Position numbers and translations under genes: made by a program
Source of the DNA: Actinomycetes bacterium
GTDB taxonomy: Bacteria; Actinomycetota; Acidimicrobiia; Acidimicrobiales; Acidimicrobilacustridaceae
Reading direction: 5' to 3'
Assembly (NCBI GenBank): GCA_029782145.1
Contig: JAKOVH010000021.1
Coordinates: 62,001-126,000, forward strand
DNA: 64,000 bases
Part shown: positions 9,005 to 15,267 of the stretch, in pieces
Position numbering within the stretch: the first letter of the stretch is position 1
How the letters are laid out: every line of letters starts with the position of its first letter
The notes under the pieces: generated by a model
What the model was told of the DNA's origin: nothing
Databases searched by the model: none
What the model saw: only the letters and a program-made list of their open reading frames with translations

Positions 9005-9204
9005 TCGCCACGGCGGGCTGGGGGGGCGCCTATCTTCTTCTCCTTGCTGGGTTCTTCTTCGTTTACGCCATCTACACTGCTAAGACGCGCTTCGTTTGGT
9101 TTGTGCGCAATCCAAGCAACCTTCAGGTGTGGTGGAACGTGATCGGCCTTTTAACGATGGGAGCCCTGTCGGTCTACGCGTTCCTCTCCCGACCGGCCCA
9201 TTAG
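8998..9204 (+). CDS. small two-helix membrane protein, candidate immunity partner of the RHS tip
   Basis: 68 residues from GTG 8998, overlapping the last 7 bp of the RHS gene, so translation is probably coupled. Two hydrophobic segments are seen: AYLLLLAGFFFVYAIY (about residues 11-26) and NVIGLLTMGALSVYAFL (about 47-63), with a basic/aromatic loop between them (TKTRFVWFVRNPSNLQVWW region). No family was recognised. A small gene directly after a polymorphic RHS tip is commonly an immunity gene; that role here is inference from position only. Codon use is less GC-rich than in the flanking chromosome. Confidence 0.6.
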   Translation: MLIATAGWGGAYLLLLAGFFFVYAIYTAKTRFVWFVRNPSNLQVWWNVIGLLTMGALSVYAFLSRPAH

Positions 9205-9324
9205 CGGTGTCCTTCTATCGTCAGCTCGCTTCTGCAACAGCGGATGGAAATGACACAGCCGCCAGAGCATCACTCGCCGCTAACACCCGCCGGCATCCGG
9301 CCAGGTTTGTGAGGAGCCATTCCG

Positions 9325-9906
9325 GTGCAGAACCGTAGAACATGTGGCCTCCCGCCCGTCGGCTCGAGGCGGATAGGTCGAAGCGCGCTCCTGTGGCTAG
9401 CCATCGTGCTCCTTGTGGGCTGTGGTCACTCGGCAGGTGATGGCCCGAGCGCCGGGACTGACATGAGCCGTGCCGAGGAAACCCATGAAACCCAGCCAGT
9501 CGCGCAAGAGGCACAGGGCGTGATTGCGGCAAACGCTATCTGCAGCGAGACCAATCAGAGGATCCAAGAGTTCGCCGACCAGGTGCGGAGCGGTCCCAAG
9601 ACCCCGACCGCACTCTCCACGTTGCTCAATGGATACGCAGATCGTTACAGGGACGAGCACTCGGAGTTGTTCAGCCTGATCGTCCCGAAGGATCAAGCAC
9701 CGCAAGTGCAAGTGGTCGCGACCCTGGCCGGCGACTACATCAAGAAGATGCGGGAAGCTGCATCAACAGCGTTGAATGGTACCGATGCGCAGTACAGCCA
9801 GGTCGCAAGAGCGCTCAATGCCAGCGCCACGCGGCTCGACACCGCCTTTGAGGAACTGGGTTGGAGCGAGTGCGCCAAGGGCCCGGCGCTCACCCGACGA
9901 GCGTAG
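9325..9906 (+). CDS. island-encoded lipoprotein of unknown function
   Basis: 193 residues from GTG 9325, preceded by GAGGAG at 9311-9316. The N-terminus is basic (RRTCGLPPVGSRRIGRS) followed by ALLWLAIVLLVGC, a signal peptide with lipobox LVGC. The mature part is mostly helical, with amphipathic stretches and two later cysteines (NAICSETN, GWSECAKG) that could form a disulfide. No known domain was recognised. It follows the RHS tip and small membrane gene by 120 bp and shares their lower GC. An accessory or second immunity-like role is possible but unproven. Confidence 0.75.
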   Translation: MQNRRTCGLPPVGSRRIGRSALLWLAIVLLVGCGHSAGDGPSAGTDMSRAEETHETQPVAQEAQGVIAANAICSETNQRIQEFADQVRSGPKTPTALSTLLNGYADRYRDEHSELFSLIVPKDQAPQVQVVATLAGDYIKKMREAASTALNGTDAQYSQVARALNASATRLDTAFEELGWSECAKGPALTRRA

Positions 9907-10081
9907 AGGGTCGATCCCGCCCTCGGCCTTTCAGCGCCCTACGCGACGAACCTGGGACGGCGGGCTCGGATGCTCGTGACCGATGGAGCGCCGCGTTGGC
10001 GGCGTGCCCTCTCTGTCAGAATTGGTATTGCGTCCTTGTAGGGTGAGTTGAGTGTAGTAGGGCGAGGAATGAGAAGGAGCT

Positions 10082-10489
10082 GTGGCAGTCACTACCGTTG
10101 GGGGCGTGGTTTCGCGTCCCGAGCCTGACCCGGAGGTTCGTCCGGGCCGCCAGTCGTATCCGGTGGCGTACAAGCTGAGGATCCTCGCCGAGCTCGACGC
10201 GGCGGACTCCAAGGCGGCCAAGGGCGAGATCATGCGCCGCGAGGGGCTGTACTCGTCGTTGATCTCGGCGTGGCGCGACCAGCGCGACAAGGGCGCTCTG
10301 GAGGCGATGAAGGCCCGGCGGCCGGGTCCGAAGGCTGACGCGGTGAAGGCGGAGAACGCCCGGCTGCGAGCCCAGGTCGCGGCCCTGGAGGACAAGCTGG
10401 CCACCGCCGAGGAGTTGATCGACGCGCAGGGAGAAGCCTCGGCGCTCTTCCAGCAAATGCGCCGCAAGAGCGCCGACCCGACATCGTGA
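10082..10489 (+). CDS. IS3-family OrfA-type transposase (first IS element)
   Basis: 135 residues from GTG 10082 with a strong site AGAAGGAG at 10072-10079. It contains a helix-turn-helix (YPVAYKLRILAELD...GEIMRREGLYSSLISAWR) and a C-terminal coiled coil rich in Leu/Glu/Lys (AENARLRAQVAALEDKLATAEELI), the usual plan of IS3-family OrfA proteins that bind the inverted repeats. The stop overlaps the start of the OrfB fragment by 4 bp (GTGA). The element's right end is missing because the second IS element is joined at 10791. Confidence 0.85.
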   Translation: MAVTTVGGVVSRPEPDPEVRPGRQSYPVAYKLRILAELDAADSKAAKGEIMRREGLYSSLISAWRDQRDKGALEAMKARRPGPKADAVKAENARLRAQVAALEDKLATAEELIDAQGEASALFQQMRRKSADPTS

Positions 10490-10790
10490 AGCTGCTCGAC
10501 GGCCGGGTCGAGGCGTTCGCCCCGAAGGTCGGCGTGCGCGCCGCGTGCGCGGCGTTCGGGGTCAAGGAGCGCTCGTACCACCATCGCCGCCAACGTGACG
10601 AGGGTCGCTTGCGGTTGCCGCCACCAGCCGAGCCTCGGCCCCGCCGGCGGCACCCGGCATCACTGAGCGACACCGAGAAGAACCTGATCATCGAGACGTT
10701 GTGCTCGGAACGCTTCGTGGACCTCGCTCCGGCCCAGGTGTGCTCGACGCTGCTCGACGAAGGGGTCTACCTGTGCTCGGAACGCCAGAT
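10486..10790 (+). pseudogene. truncated IS3-family OrfB (first IS element)
   Basis: The reading frame from GTG 10486 shows the N-terminal part of an IS3-type OrfB (RAACAAFGVKERSYHHRRQR; LSDTEKNLIIETLCSERFVDLAPAQVCSTLLDEGVYLCSERQ) and is cut at 10790, where the inverted repeat of the second IS begins. The DDE catalytic core that should follow is absent and is not found on the other side of the second IS. Reading continues into IS sequence to a chance stop at 10851. Confidence 0.85.
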
Positions 10791-11773
10791 TGAATCAGCA
10801 CGGGTTCAGTGGAGGGCTGGTTCTCCCGACAGGGCTCGTGTCGGGTGTTGATGTGACGGTAGTGGTCCGCCTCGAACTCGATCGGGGTGACGTAGCCGAG
10901 AGCGGAGTGGATGCGGGTGTTGTTGAACCACCACACCCAGTTGAGGGTGGCGAGCTCGAGGTCGTCGGCGCCGCGCCAGGGGCCCTCGTGGTGGACGCAT
11001 TCGGTCTTGTAGAGCCCGATGTTCGACTCCGCGAGGGCGTTGTCGTAGCTGTCGCCGACGGTGCCGATCGACGCGACCGCTCCTGCGTCGGTGAGGCGTT
11101 CGCTGTAGCGGATCGACGTGTATTGGCTCCCGGCGTCGGAGTGGTGGACGAGCCCGTCGACGAGCTGGTCGGCCTGGGCTCGGGTCCACAGGGCCATCTC
11201 CAGGGCGTCGAGGGGCAACTCGGTGGGCATGGTGGCCTTGGTGCGCCAGCCGACGATGCGCCGGGAGAACACGTCGGTCACGAACGCGGTGAACACCGTG
11301 CCCGACCAGGTCGGCACGTAGGTGAAGTCCACGACCCACAACTCGTTCGGGCGGCCGGCGGTGAAGTCCCGCTTCACCAGGTCCGGTGGCCGCTCGATGC
11401 CCGACCCGGGGCGGGTCGTGACGAACCGTCGGCCCCGGCGCACGCCTCGCAGGCCGTTGGCCCGCATCAACCGTTCGACCTGGCAACACGGCACGTGCCC
11501 CAGCTCGGGGTGCTCGCCGCGGGCTTGTTCGCGGGCGAGTTCCTTGTAGACCTTGCGGGCCCCGTAGAGGCGACGACCGATCGTGGGCGACTCGTGCACC
11601 CGCACGACATGAGCCAACACGATCTCGTCGCGGATCGCCCGCGCCGACGGTGAGCGCTTCTTGGCGGCGTAGTAGGTGCTCGGAGCGATCTTGACGCCGT
11701 GCTCGGTGAGCACCCGACAAATCGGCTCGACTCCGAAGCGGTCCCGGTGATCCTCGATGAACGCGATCACCAC
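10688..11773 (-). CDS. IS3-family OrfB transposase (DDE integrase core)
   Basis: From GTG 11773 the protein has the HTH_21-like N-terminus (VIAFIEDHRDRFGVEPICRVL), then an rve core with the expected acidic residues: D in WVVDFTYVPTW, D in VHHSDAGSQYTS, and E in YDNALAESNIGLYKTE. It is expressed with OrfA by overlap or -1 frameshifting, as usual in IS3. Unusually, the frame has no stop inside the element: it reads through the inverted repeat (residues STEPVLIQ) and ends only at 10688 in antisense sequence of the first IS, adding about 35 foreign residues. The core itself looks intact. Confidence 0.9.
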   Translation of the reverse strand: MVIAFIEDHRDRFGVEPICRVLTEHGVKIAPSTYYAAKKRSPSARAIRDEIVLAHVVRVHESPTIGRRLYGARKVYKELAREQARGEHPELGHVPCCQVERLMRANGLRGVRRGRRFVTTRPGSGIERPPDLVKRDFTAGRPNELWVVDFTYVPTWSGTVFTAFVTDVFSRRIVGWRTKATMPTELPLDALEMALWTRAQADQLVDGLVHHSDAGSQYTSIRYSERLTDAGAVASIGTVGDSYDNALAESNIGLYKTECVHHEGPWRGADDLELATLNWVWWFNNTRIHSALGYVTPIEFEADHYRHINTRHEPCRENQPSTEPVLIQSGVPSTGRPLRRAASSTPGPERGPRSVPSTTSR

Positions 11774-12144
11774 GGCAGTCGAGGGTCGAGCTCCCTCGCG
11801 AAGAAACTCGACGCCGCCAACAAGATCTCGTTGGCCCGCTTGAGTTCCTTGACCTCTTGGCGCAGCGCCTTGAGCTCCGCCGCCTCGGTCGTCGTGGTCC
11901 CCGGTCGGCGGCCCGTGTCGATCTCGGCCTGCTTGGCCCAGGTCCGCAACGTGTCCGGGTTCACCCCGACCCGAGGCCCGATCCGCTGCACCGCCGCGTT
12001 CAACGACAACGCCTCATCCTCGGACCGAGCCTCGAGCACGAGACGGACCGCCCGCTCCCGCAACTCCTCCGGGTACTTCCTCGGTGCTGGCATGACTCCA
12101 CCTTTCCGTGGGATCGATGCCTCCACAAGACCCGTGCTGATTCA
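10791..12144 (-). mobile_element. IS3-family insertion sequence, 1354 bp
   Basis: Terminal inverted repeats TGAATCAGCACGGGTT (10791-10806) and its complement at 12129-12144 match at 15 of 16 positions. It encodes overlapping orfA (minus, 11767-12093) and orfB (minus, frame shifted by -1), the normal IS3 arrangement. The bases just outside the two ends (GAT on the left, GTC on the right) show no target-site duplication, so a deletion or recombination probably occurred next to the element, removing the rest of the first IS. Confidence 0.85.
11767..12093 (-). CDS. IS3-family OrfA transposase
   Basis: 108 residues from ATG 12093, preceded by AGGTGG, so this start is preferred to an upstream in-frame one at 12126. 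The sequence has the typical YPEELRERAVRLVLEA helix, the HTH segment RVGVNPDTLRTWAKQAEIDTG and a C-terminal leucine zipper-like helix (EAAELKALRQEVKELKRANEILL). It overlaps the OrfB start by 7 bp. It represents the DNA-binding half of the two-part transposase. Confidence 0.9.
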   Translation of the reverse strand: MPAPRKYPEELRERAVRLVLEARSEDEALSLNAAVQRIGPRVGVNPDTLRTWAKQAEIDTGRRPGTTTTEAAELKALRQEVKELKRANEILLAASSFFARELDPRLPW

Positions 12145-12215
12145 GTCGTCGAAAACCGTTGAAAACGCAGGACCAACTGTCACGCAACCGGATCAGCCGA
12201 CATCCAGATCTCTGC

Positions 12216-12259
12216 TTTCAAGACCGTCGCAATCGTCCCCTCTGCCATCCCTCCGAGAC
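12216..12259. repeat. right direct repeat of the island: tRNA-Ser(TGA) 5'-half fragment (attR-like)
   Basis: A copy of the 5' half of tRNA-Ser(TGA) in the same orientation as the intact gene, beginning at the anticodon loop and including 5 bp beyond the tRNA start. It has one mismatch to 2877-2920. It cannot fold into a tRNA. It should be the end of the ancestral tRNA gene left behind with its original upstream region at about 12260-12320. Confidence 0.85.
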
Positions 12260-12324
12260 GCCTGCCGACCTTAGCGAGCGCGGGAGAAGCGGCCATGGAG
12301 ATGTCCCTGCCGGTCGAAGGCGGG

Positions 12325-12990
12325 TCAGCCGGCCGGTACGTCGACGGTGATCGGCGTGCCCACGTCGCTGTAGGACACGGTGACGCTGAGCTGCGAGCGG
12401 CCGTCGGTGGGGTGGTAGCTGAGCTGCGCGACGCGACCGTCGGCGAGTTGCACCTGCCCGGTGATCGGCTCGGGCCCGGCGTTGCCCTGGAGGAAGGAGT
12501 CGGCGCCGCTGAGCGTGAACGAGATGGTCGAGCCGTCGGTGCTCGTCACCTGCGCCCTCCCCAGTGCCGCGAAGGTCTCCGTCGGGCTGGCCGCGCTCAC
12601 TGCCGAGGCGCCGAGCGTCTTCCAGGCACCGGTGCTGTCCTTCACCCACGCCGAACCGCCCGAGAACACCGCCTCGGTCACGTGTCCGGTGCCGTCGGTG
12701 ACCACCTGGTGGACGCGGTCGGGGCCGGCGAACTCGCCGACGATCGTGGTGTCGCCGTTGGAGTGCACCGACGACTGGAAGCGGAACGAGCCGGCGTTCT
12801 GCATCGACGCCACGGCCTCCTGCAGCGCCGCGGTGGCGGCCGGGTCGACCGTGGCCGAGTCGGGAGCCGGTGCCGGGGCGGCGTCGGCCGCGCTGCCGCC
12901 GCCGCCCCCGCACGCCGCGAGGCTCGCCGCCGAGATGGCGGCGAGCCCCAGGACGCCGAGCTGGCCGGTCCGGGACCTGTTCGTGGTCAT
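12325..12990 (-). CDS. LppX/LprG-like lipoprotein
   Basis: 221 residues. The signal ends in lipobox LAAC followed by a Gly run and an Ala/Pro linker. The mature part (ALQEAVASMQNAGSFRFQSSV, VTDGTGHVTEAVFSGGSAWVKDSTGAWKTL, GQVQLADGRVAQLSYHPTDG) has the repeated beta-strand pattern of LolA-like/LppX-LprAFG proteins, which carry lipids or sense them at the membrane face. ATG 12990 is chosen; GTG 12996 is possible. It is the last gene of a minus-strand run led by an ECF sigma factor, so it may belong to that regulon. Confidence 0.8.
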   Translation of the reverse strand: MTTNRSRTGQLGVLGLAAISAASLAACGGGGGSAADAAPAPAPDSATVDPAATAALQEAVASMQNAGSFRFQSSVHSNGDTTIVGEFAGPDRVHQVVTDGTGHVTEAVFSGGSAWVKDSTGAWKTLGASAVSAASPTETFAALGRAQVTSTDGSTISFTLSGADSFLQGNAGPEPITGQVQLADGRVAQLSYHPTDGRSQLSVTVSYSDVGTPITVDVPAG

Positions 12991-13002
12991 CCGCACGGTG
13001 CC

Positions 13003-13701
13003 CTAGTCGCGGCCGGAGTCGTCGGAGCTGTCGGATCCGCCGTGGTGGCCACCGGTCGAGTCGCTCGCCGGGCCGGCGCTGCTGCCACTGCGGCTGCCGT
13101 CGTCCTCGCTGCTGCCGCCACTGCCGTGGTCGTCACTGGCGTGCTCGGAGCGGTCGGACGGGGTCGCCGGGGACACGCCGGGGTCGGCGGGCGTGGCGGC
13201 GTGCTCGTTGGCGTGCTCGTCACGGTTGCTGTGCTCACGGCCGCTGCCGCGCCCGTCGTGGCCGTCCTCGGTGCCGTCGTGGCCGTCGTCGGTGCCGTCC
13301 TCGGGCTCGGTCCCGTGGTCCTCGACCTCGGCGCTCAGCACGCCGTCCTCGGTCTCGATCTTCACCGCGAACGTCTGGGTGGTTCCGTCGGGGGCGACGT
13401 AGGAGATGCGCACGCACTCGGAGGTGAGGGCCGGGTCGGCGTCGGGCGTGAGGACGAGGCCCGTGACCGCGCCGGTCTCGTCCAGGGAGAACGTGATCAC
13501 GCCCACGCCGGGCAGCGTGGCGGTCCAGCCGTCGGTGGTCGACGTCGCCGCGATCGGGCTGTCGGCTGCGCTCGGGGCGGTCGCGGTGATGTCAGCCGCG
13601 GTGTCGGTGGTCTCGGCGCCGGCGGTGGCGGCGCTGATGGCGAGGCCCCCTGAGGCGAGGGCGGCCGCCGCGGCGGCGGCGGCGAGGCGTGAGCGGAACA
13701 T
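13003..13701 (-). CDS. secreted protein with acidic, Ser/Gly/His-rich tail
   Basis: 232 residues from ATG 13701 with GGAGG at a 4-base spacing. A signal peptide (RLAAAAAAAALASGGLAISAATAGAE) is followed by a small beta domain (about residues 55-125: DGWTATLPGVGVITFSLDETG, CVRISYVAPDGTTQTFAVKIE). The C-terminal 100 residues are low-complexity Asp/Glu/His/Ser/Gly (EDGTDDGHDGTEDGHDG, SDSSDDSGRD). Such acidic His-rich tails can bind divalent metals, but that is inference. The tail resembles that of the upstream membrane protein, suggesting the two share an extracellular setting. No known family was recognised. Confidence 0.8.
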   Translation of the reverse strand: MFRSRLAAAAAAAALASGGLAISAATAGAETTDTAADITATAPSAADSPIAATSTTDGWTATLPGVGVITFSLDETGAVTGLVLTPDADPALTSECVRISYVAPDGTTQTFAVKIETEDGVLSAEVEDHGTEPEDGTDDGHDGTEDGHDGRGSGREHSNRDEHANEHAATPADPGVSPATPSDRSEHASDDHGSGGSSEDDGSRSGSSAGPASDSTGGHHGGSDSSDDSGRD

Positions 13702-13787
13702 GCGTCCTCCGTGTGTTCGGGTGTGGAACGTCCTGACGCCCTGTACTTCGCGGCAGGAGCGCTCGCGTCACACGATTTCTCCGGCGC

Positions 13788-14546
13788 TCAACCCCCGCCG
13801 CCCTCGCCGCCGTCGCCGCCGCTGCCGGAGCCGTCCGACGAGCCCGAGCCGGCGCCCGAGCCCGACGAGCCGTGCGGACCACTCGAGAGGTCGGATCCCT
13901 CACCCGAATCGGATCCCTTCTGGTCCCCCGAGCTGCTGGAGCCGCTGGAGCTGCTCGATCCGCTCGATCCGGAACCGGACGAGCCGGACCCGTGGTCGCC
14001 CGCGGAGCTGCCGCCGCCGGCGCCTTGCCGCCCGTCGTCGTCGTCACTGTGGTCGACGTGATCCGAGGAGGGCCCCGAGGAGCTCTCGCCGGCGTGCGGT
14101 GCGCCGTGGCGGCCCGAGGTGCCCGTGCCGCCGGTGGCCTCGGTGGGCCCGTCGCCGGTCGCCGTCGGCGCCGCGGGGATCGAGGTCGAGGCGGCGGAGC
14201 CGTCGACCGGGTCGGCGTCGGTGGGGGCCGTGGGATCGGCGACGGCGGGTCCGGCGGGAGCGGTGGTCCCCGGCTCGGTCACGCCGAGGGCCCGGCCCAG
14301 CGCGCGCAAGGGGGGCGGCGCGTCGTTCCCCAGGGCGGCTGCTGCGGCCACCGGGCCCCCGAAGGTGAGGGCGCCGGCCGCGACGACCGCCGCCCACCTC
14401 GGCACCCGGCGGCGCGCCGCCGGCGGCACCACCTCGGCGCCCAGCAGGCTCCTGAACGCGGCCTCCTCGGCGTCGGACGGCGCGACAGGAGGCGTGGCGA
14501 GGGCCAGCTCGAGGCGGGTGAGGAGCTCGTCGTCGGTCATGGTCAT
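13788..14546 (-). CDS. single-pass membrane protein, probable anti-sigma partner with Ser/Gly-rich outer domain
   Basis: 252 residues. A cytoplasmic helical N-terminus (DELLTRLELALATPPVAPSDAEEAAFRSLLG) is followed by one hydrophobic segment (about residues 48-72, WAAVVAAGALTFGGPVAAAAALG). The outer part is Pro/Ala/Thr and then extremely Ser/Gly/Asp-rich (GSGSSGSGSSGSSSSSGSSS), ending in a Gly run. No HxxxCxxC zinc anti-sigma motif is present. Its ATG overlaps the sigma stop by 4 bp (ATGA) and has GGAGGAG upstream, so it is coupled to the sigma gene, the usual position of an anti-sigma factor; that function is inferred from context. Confidence 0.75.
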   Translation of the reverse strand: MTMTDDELLTRLELALATPPVAPSDAEEAAFRSLLGAEVVPPAARRRVPRWAAVVAAGALTFGGPVAAAAALGNDAPPPLRALGRALGVTEPGTTAPAGPAVADPTAPTDADPVDGSAASTSIPAAPTATGDGPTEATGGTGTSGRHGAPHAGESSSGPSSDHVDHSDDDDGRQGAGGGSSAGDHGSGSSGSGSSGSSSSSGSSSSGDQKGSDSGEGSDLSSGPHGSSGSGAGSGSSDGSGSGGDGGEGGGG

Positions 14547-15172
14547 CGCCGCTCCTCCATCAGGTCGCGCAGCCGGCCGAGGGCGCGTGACTGGGCCATG
14601 CGGACGGCTCCCGCTGTGCGTCCGGTCGCCAGCCCCACCTCCTCGGCGCTGAGGCCGGCGACCACCCGCAGCTCGAGCAGCTCTCGGTCGGCGGCCGGCA
14701 GCCGGCCGAAGGCGGTGCGCAACTCGGCGGCGTCCTCGTCGTCCACGAGGTGCTCGAGCACGTCGGGCGGGGCGGCCTCGCCGACCACCGGGACCGGTCG
14801 CCCGTCGCGGCGCTGCACGTTGCGCACGACGTTGCGCAGGATGCCGAACAGCCAGCCGGGGAAGCCGCCGGCGTCGGAGCGGTACCGGCCCAGGTCGGCG
14901 ACCGCCCTCGCCATGGTCTCGCTGACGGCGTCGACGGCGTCGTCGTGGGTCGGCAGCCGGCGGCGCGCGAAGGCGTAGAGGCCGGGATAGGCGTTGCGGT
15001 AGAGGGTGACCCAGGCCTCGGCGTCACCGGCGCGGGCGCGCTCGACCAGCTGCTCGGGCGAGGACGGTCGGATCGTGGGGACCGGCCGCAGGGCGGGCGC
15101 CGGTGCCGGTGCCGACGGGTCGGTCCCGGCGACGGGCGGGGCGGTGGCTCCGAGGCCCGGACCGGCGGTCAT
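14543..15172 (-). CDS. ECF sigma factor (RpoE-like)
   Basis: 209 residues. After a disordered Pro/Ala N-terminus of about 40 residues, region 2 is seen (ELVERARAGDAEAWVTLYRNAYPGLYAFARRRL, DDAVDAVSETMARAV, GGFPGWLFGILRNVVRN) and region 4 (FGRLPAADRELLELRVVAGLSAEEVGLATGRTAGAVRMAQSRALGRLRDL). These are the two DNA-binding domains of group 4 sigma factors. It heads a four-gene minus-strand block with a membrane protein and two exported proteins, suggesting a response to an envelope signal. A possible own-type promoter with GGAAC lies just upstream. Confidence 0.9.
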   Translation of the reverse strand: MTAGPGLGATAPPVAGTDPSAPAPAPALRPVPTIRPSSPEQLVERARAGDAEAWVTLYRNAYPGLYAFARRRLPTHDDAVDAVSETMARAVADLGRYRSDAGGFPGWLFGILRNVVRNVQRRDGRPVPVVGEAAPPDVLEHLVDDEDAAELRTAFGRLPAADRELLELRVVAGLSAEEVGLATGRTAGAVRMAQSRALGRLRDLMEERR

Positions 15173-15189
15173 CCGGCCGTCATCGGCAC

Positions 15190-15216
15190 GCAGAGCGTCC
15201 GGCTTGAACGCGTTCC
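15190..15216 (-). promoter_or_regulatory. possible ECF-type autoregulatory promoter of the sigma gene
   Basis: On the minus strand GGAAC (15212-15216) is followed after 17 bases by TCTGC (15190-15194), and the ATG is 17 bases further. GGAAC is the common -35 element of ECF sigma factors, often used for autoregulation. It overlaps the perfect palindrome GAACGCGTTC (15206-15215), which could also be a repressor site. The -10 is a guess. Confidence 0.35.
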
Positions 15217-15267
15217 GTGTCCTGCGGTGTCAGCCCGGCGGCCGCGAGGCCGCCGGCCGCCCTCGTG

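Larger units (their letters stand above)
2877..12259. mobile_element. genomic island integrated in the tRNA-Ser(TGA) anticodon loop
   Basis: About 9.3 kb lies between an intact tRNA-Ser(TGA) and a detached copy of its 5' half. Contents are a huge RHS/YD-repeat gene, a small membrane protein, a lipoprotein and two nested IS3-type elements. From about 8430 to 10080 the base composition becomes visibly less GC-biased than in the flanks (A/T-ending codons such as AAT, ATT and TTA appear). Direct repeats at a tRNA anticodon loop are the usual footprint of tyrosine-recombinase integration. No integrase gene is present now, so the island looks immobilised; loss may be linked to the IS insertions. 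Calling it an island is inference from these combined signs. Confidence 0.75.

Noticed and set aside
12216-12259. A second tRNA-Ser gene.
   Set aside because: Only the 5' half is present; there is no anticodon stem partner, variable arm, T arm or acceptor 3' strand.
14543-14978. Overlapping frames opposite the ECF sigma gene (368 residues on the plus strand).
   Set aside because: No domain and strongly Arg/Gly-biased; the minus strand gives clear sigma regions 2 and 4.
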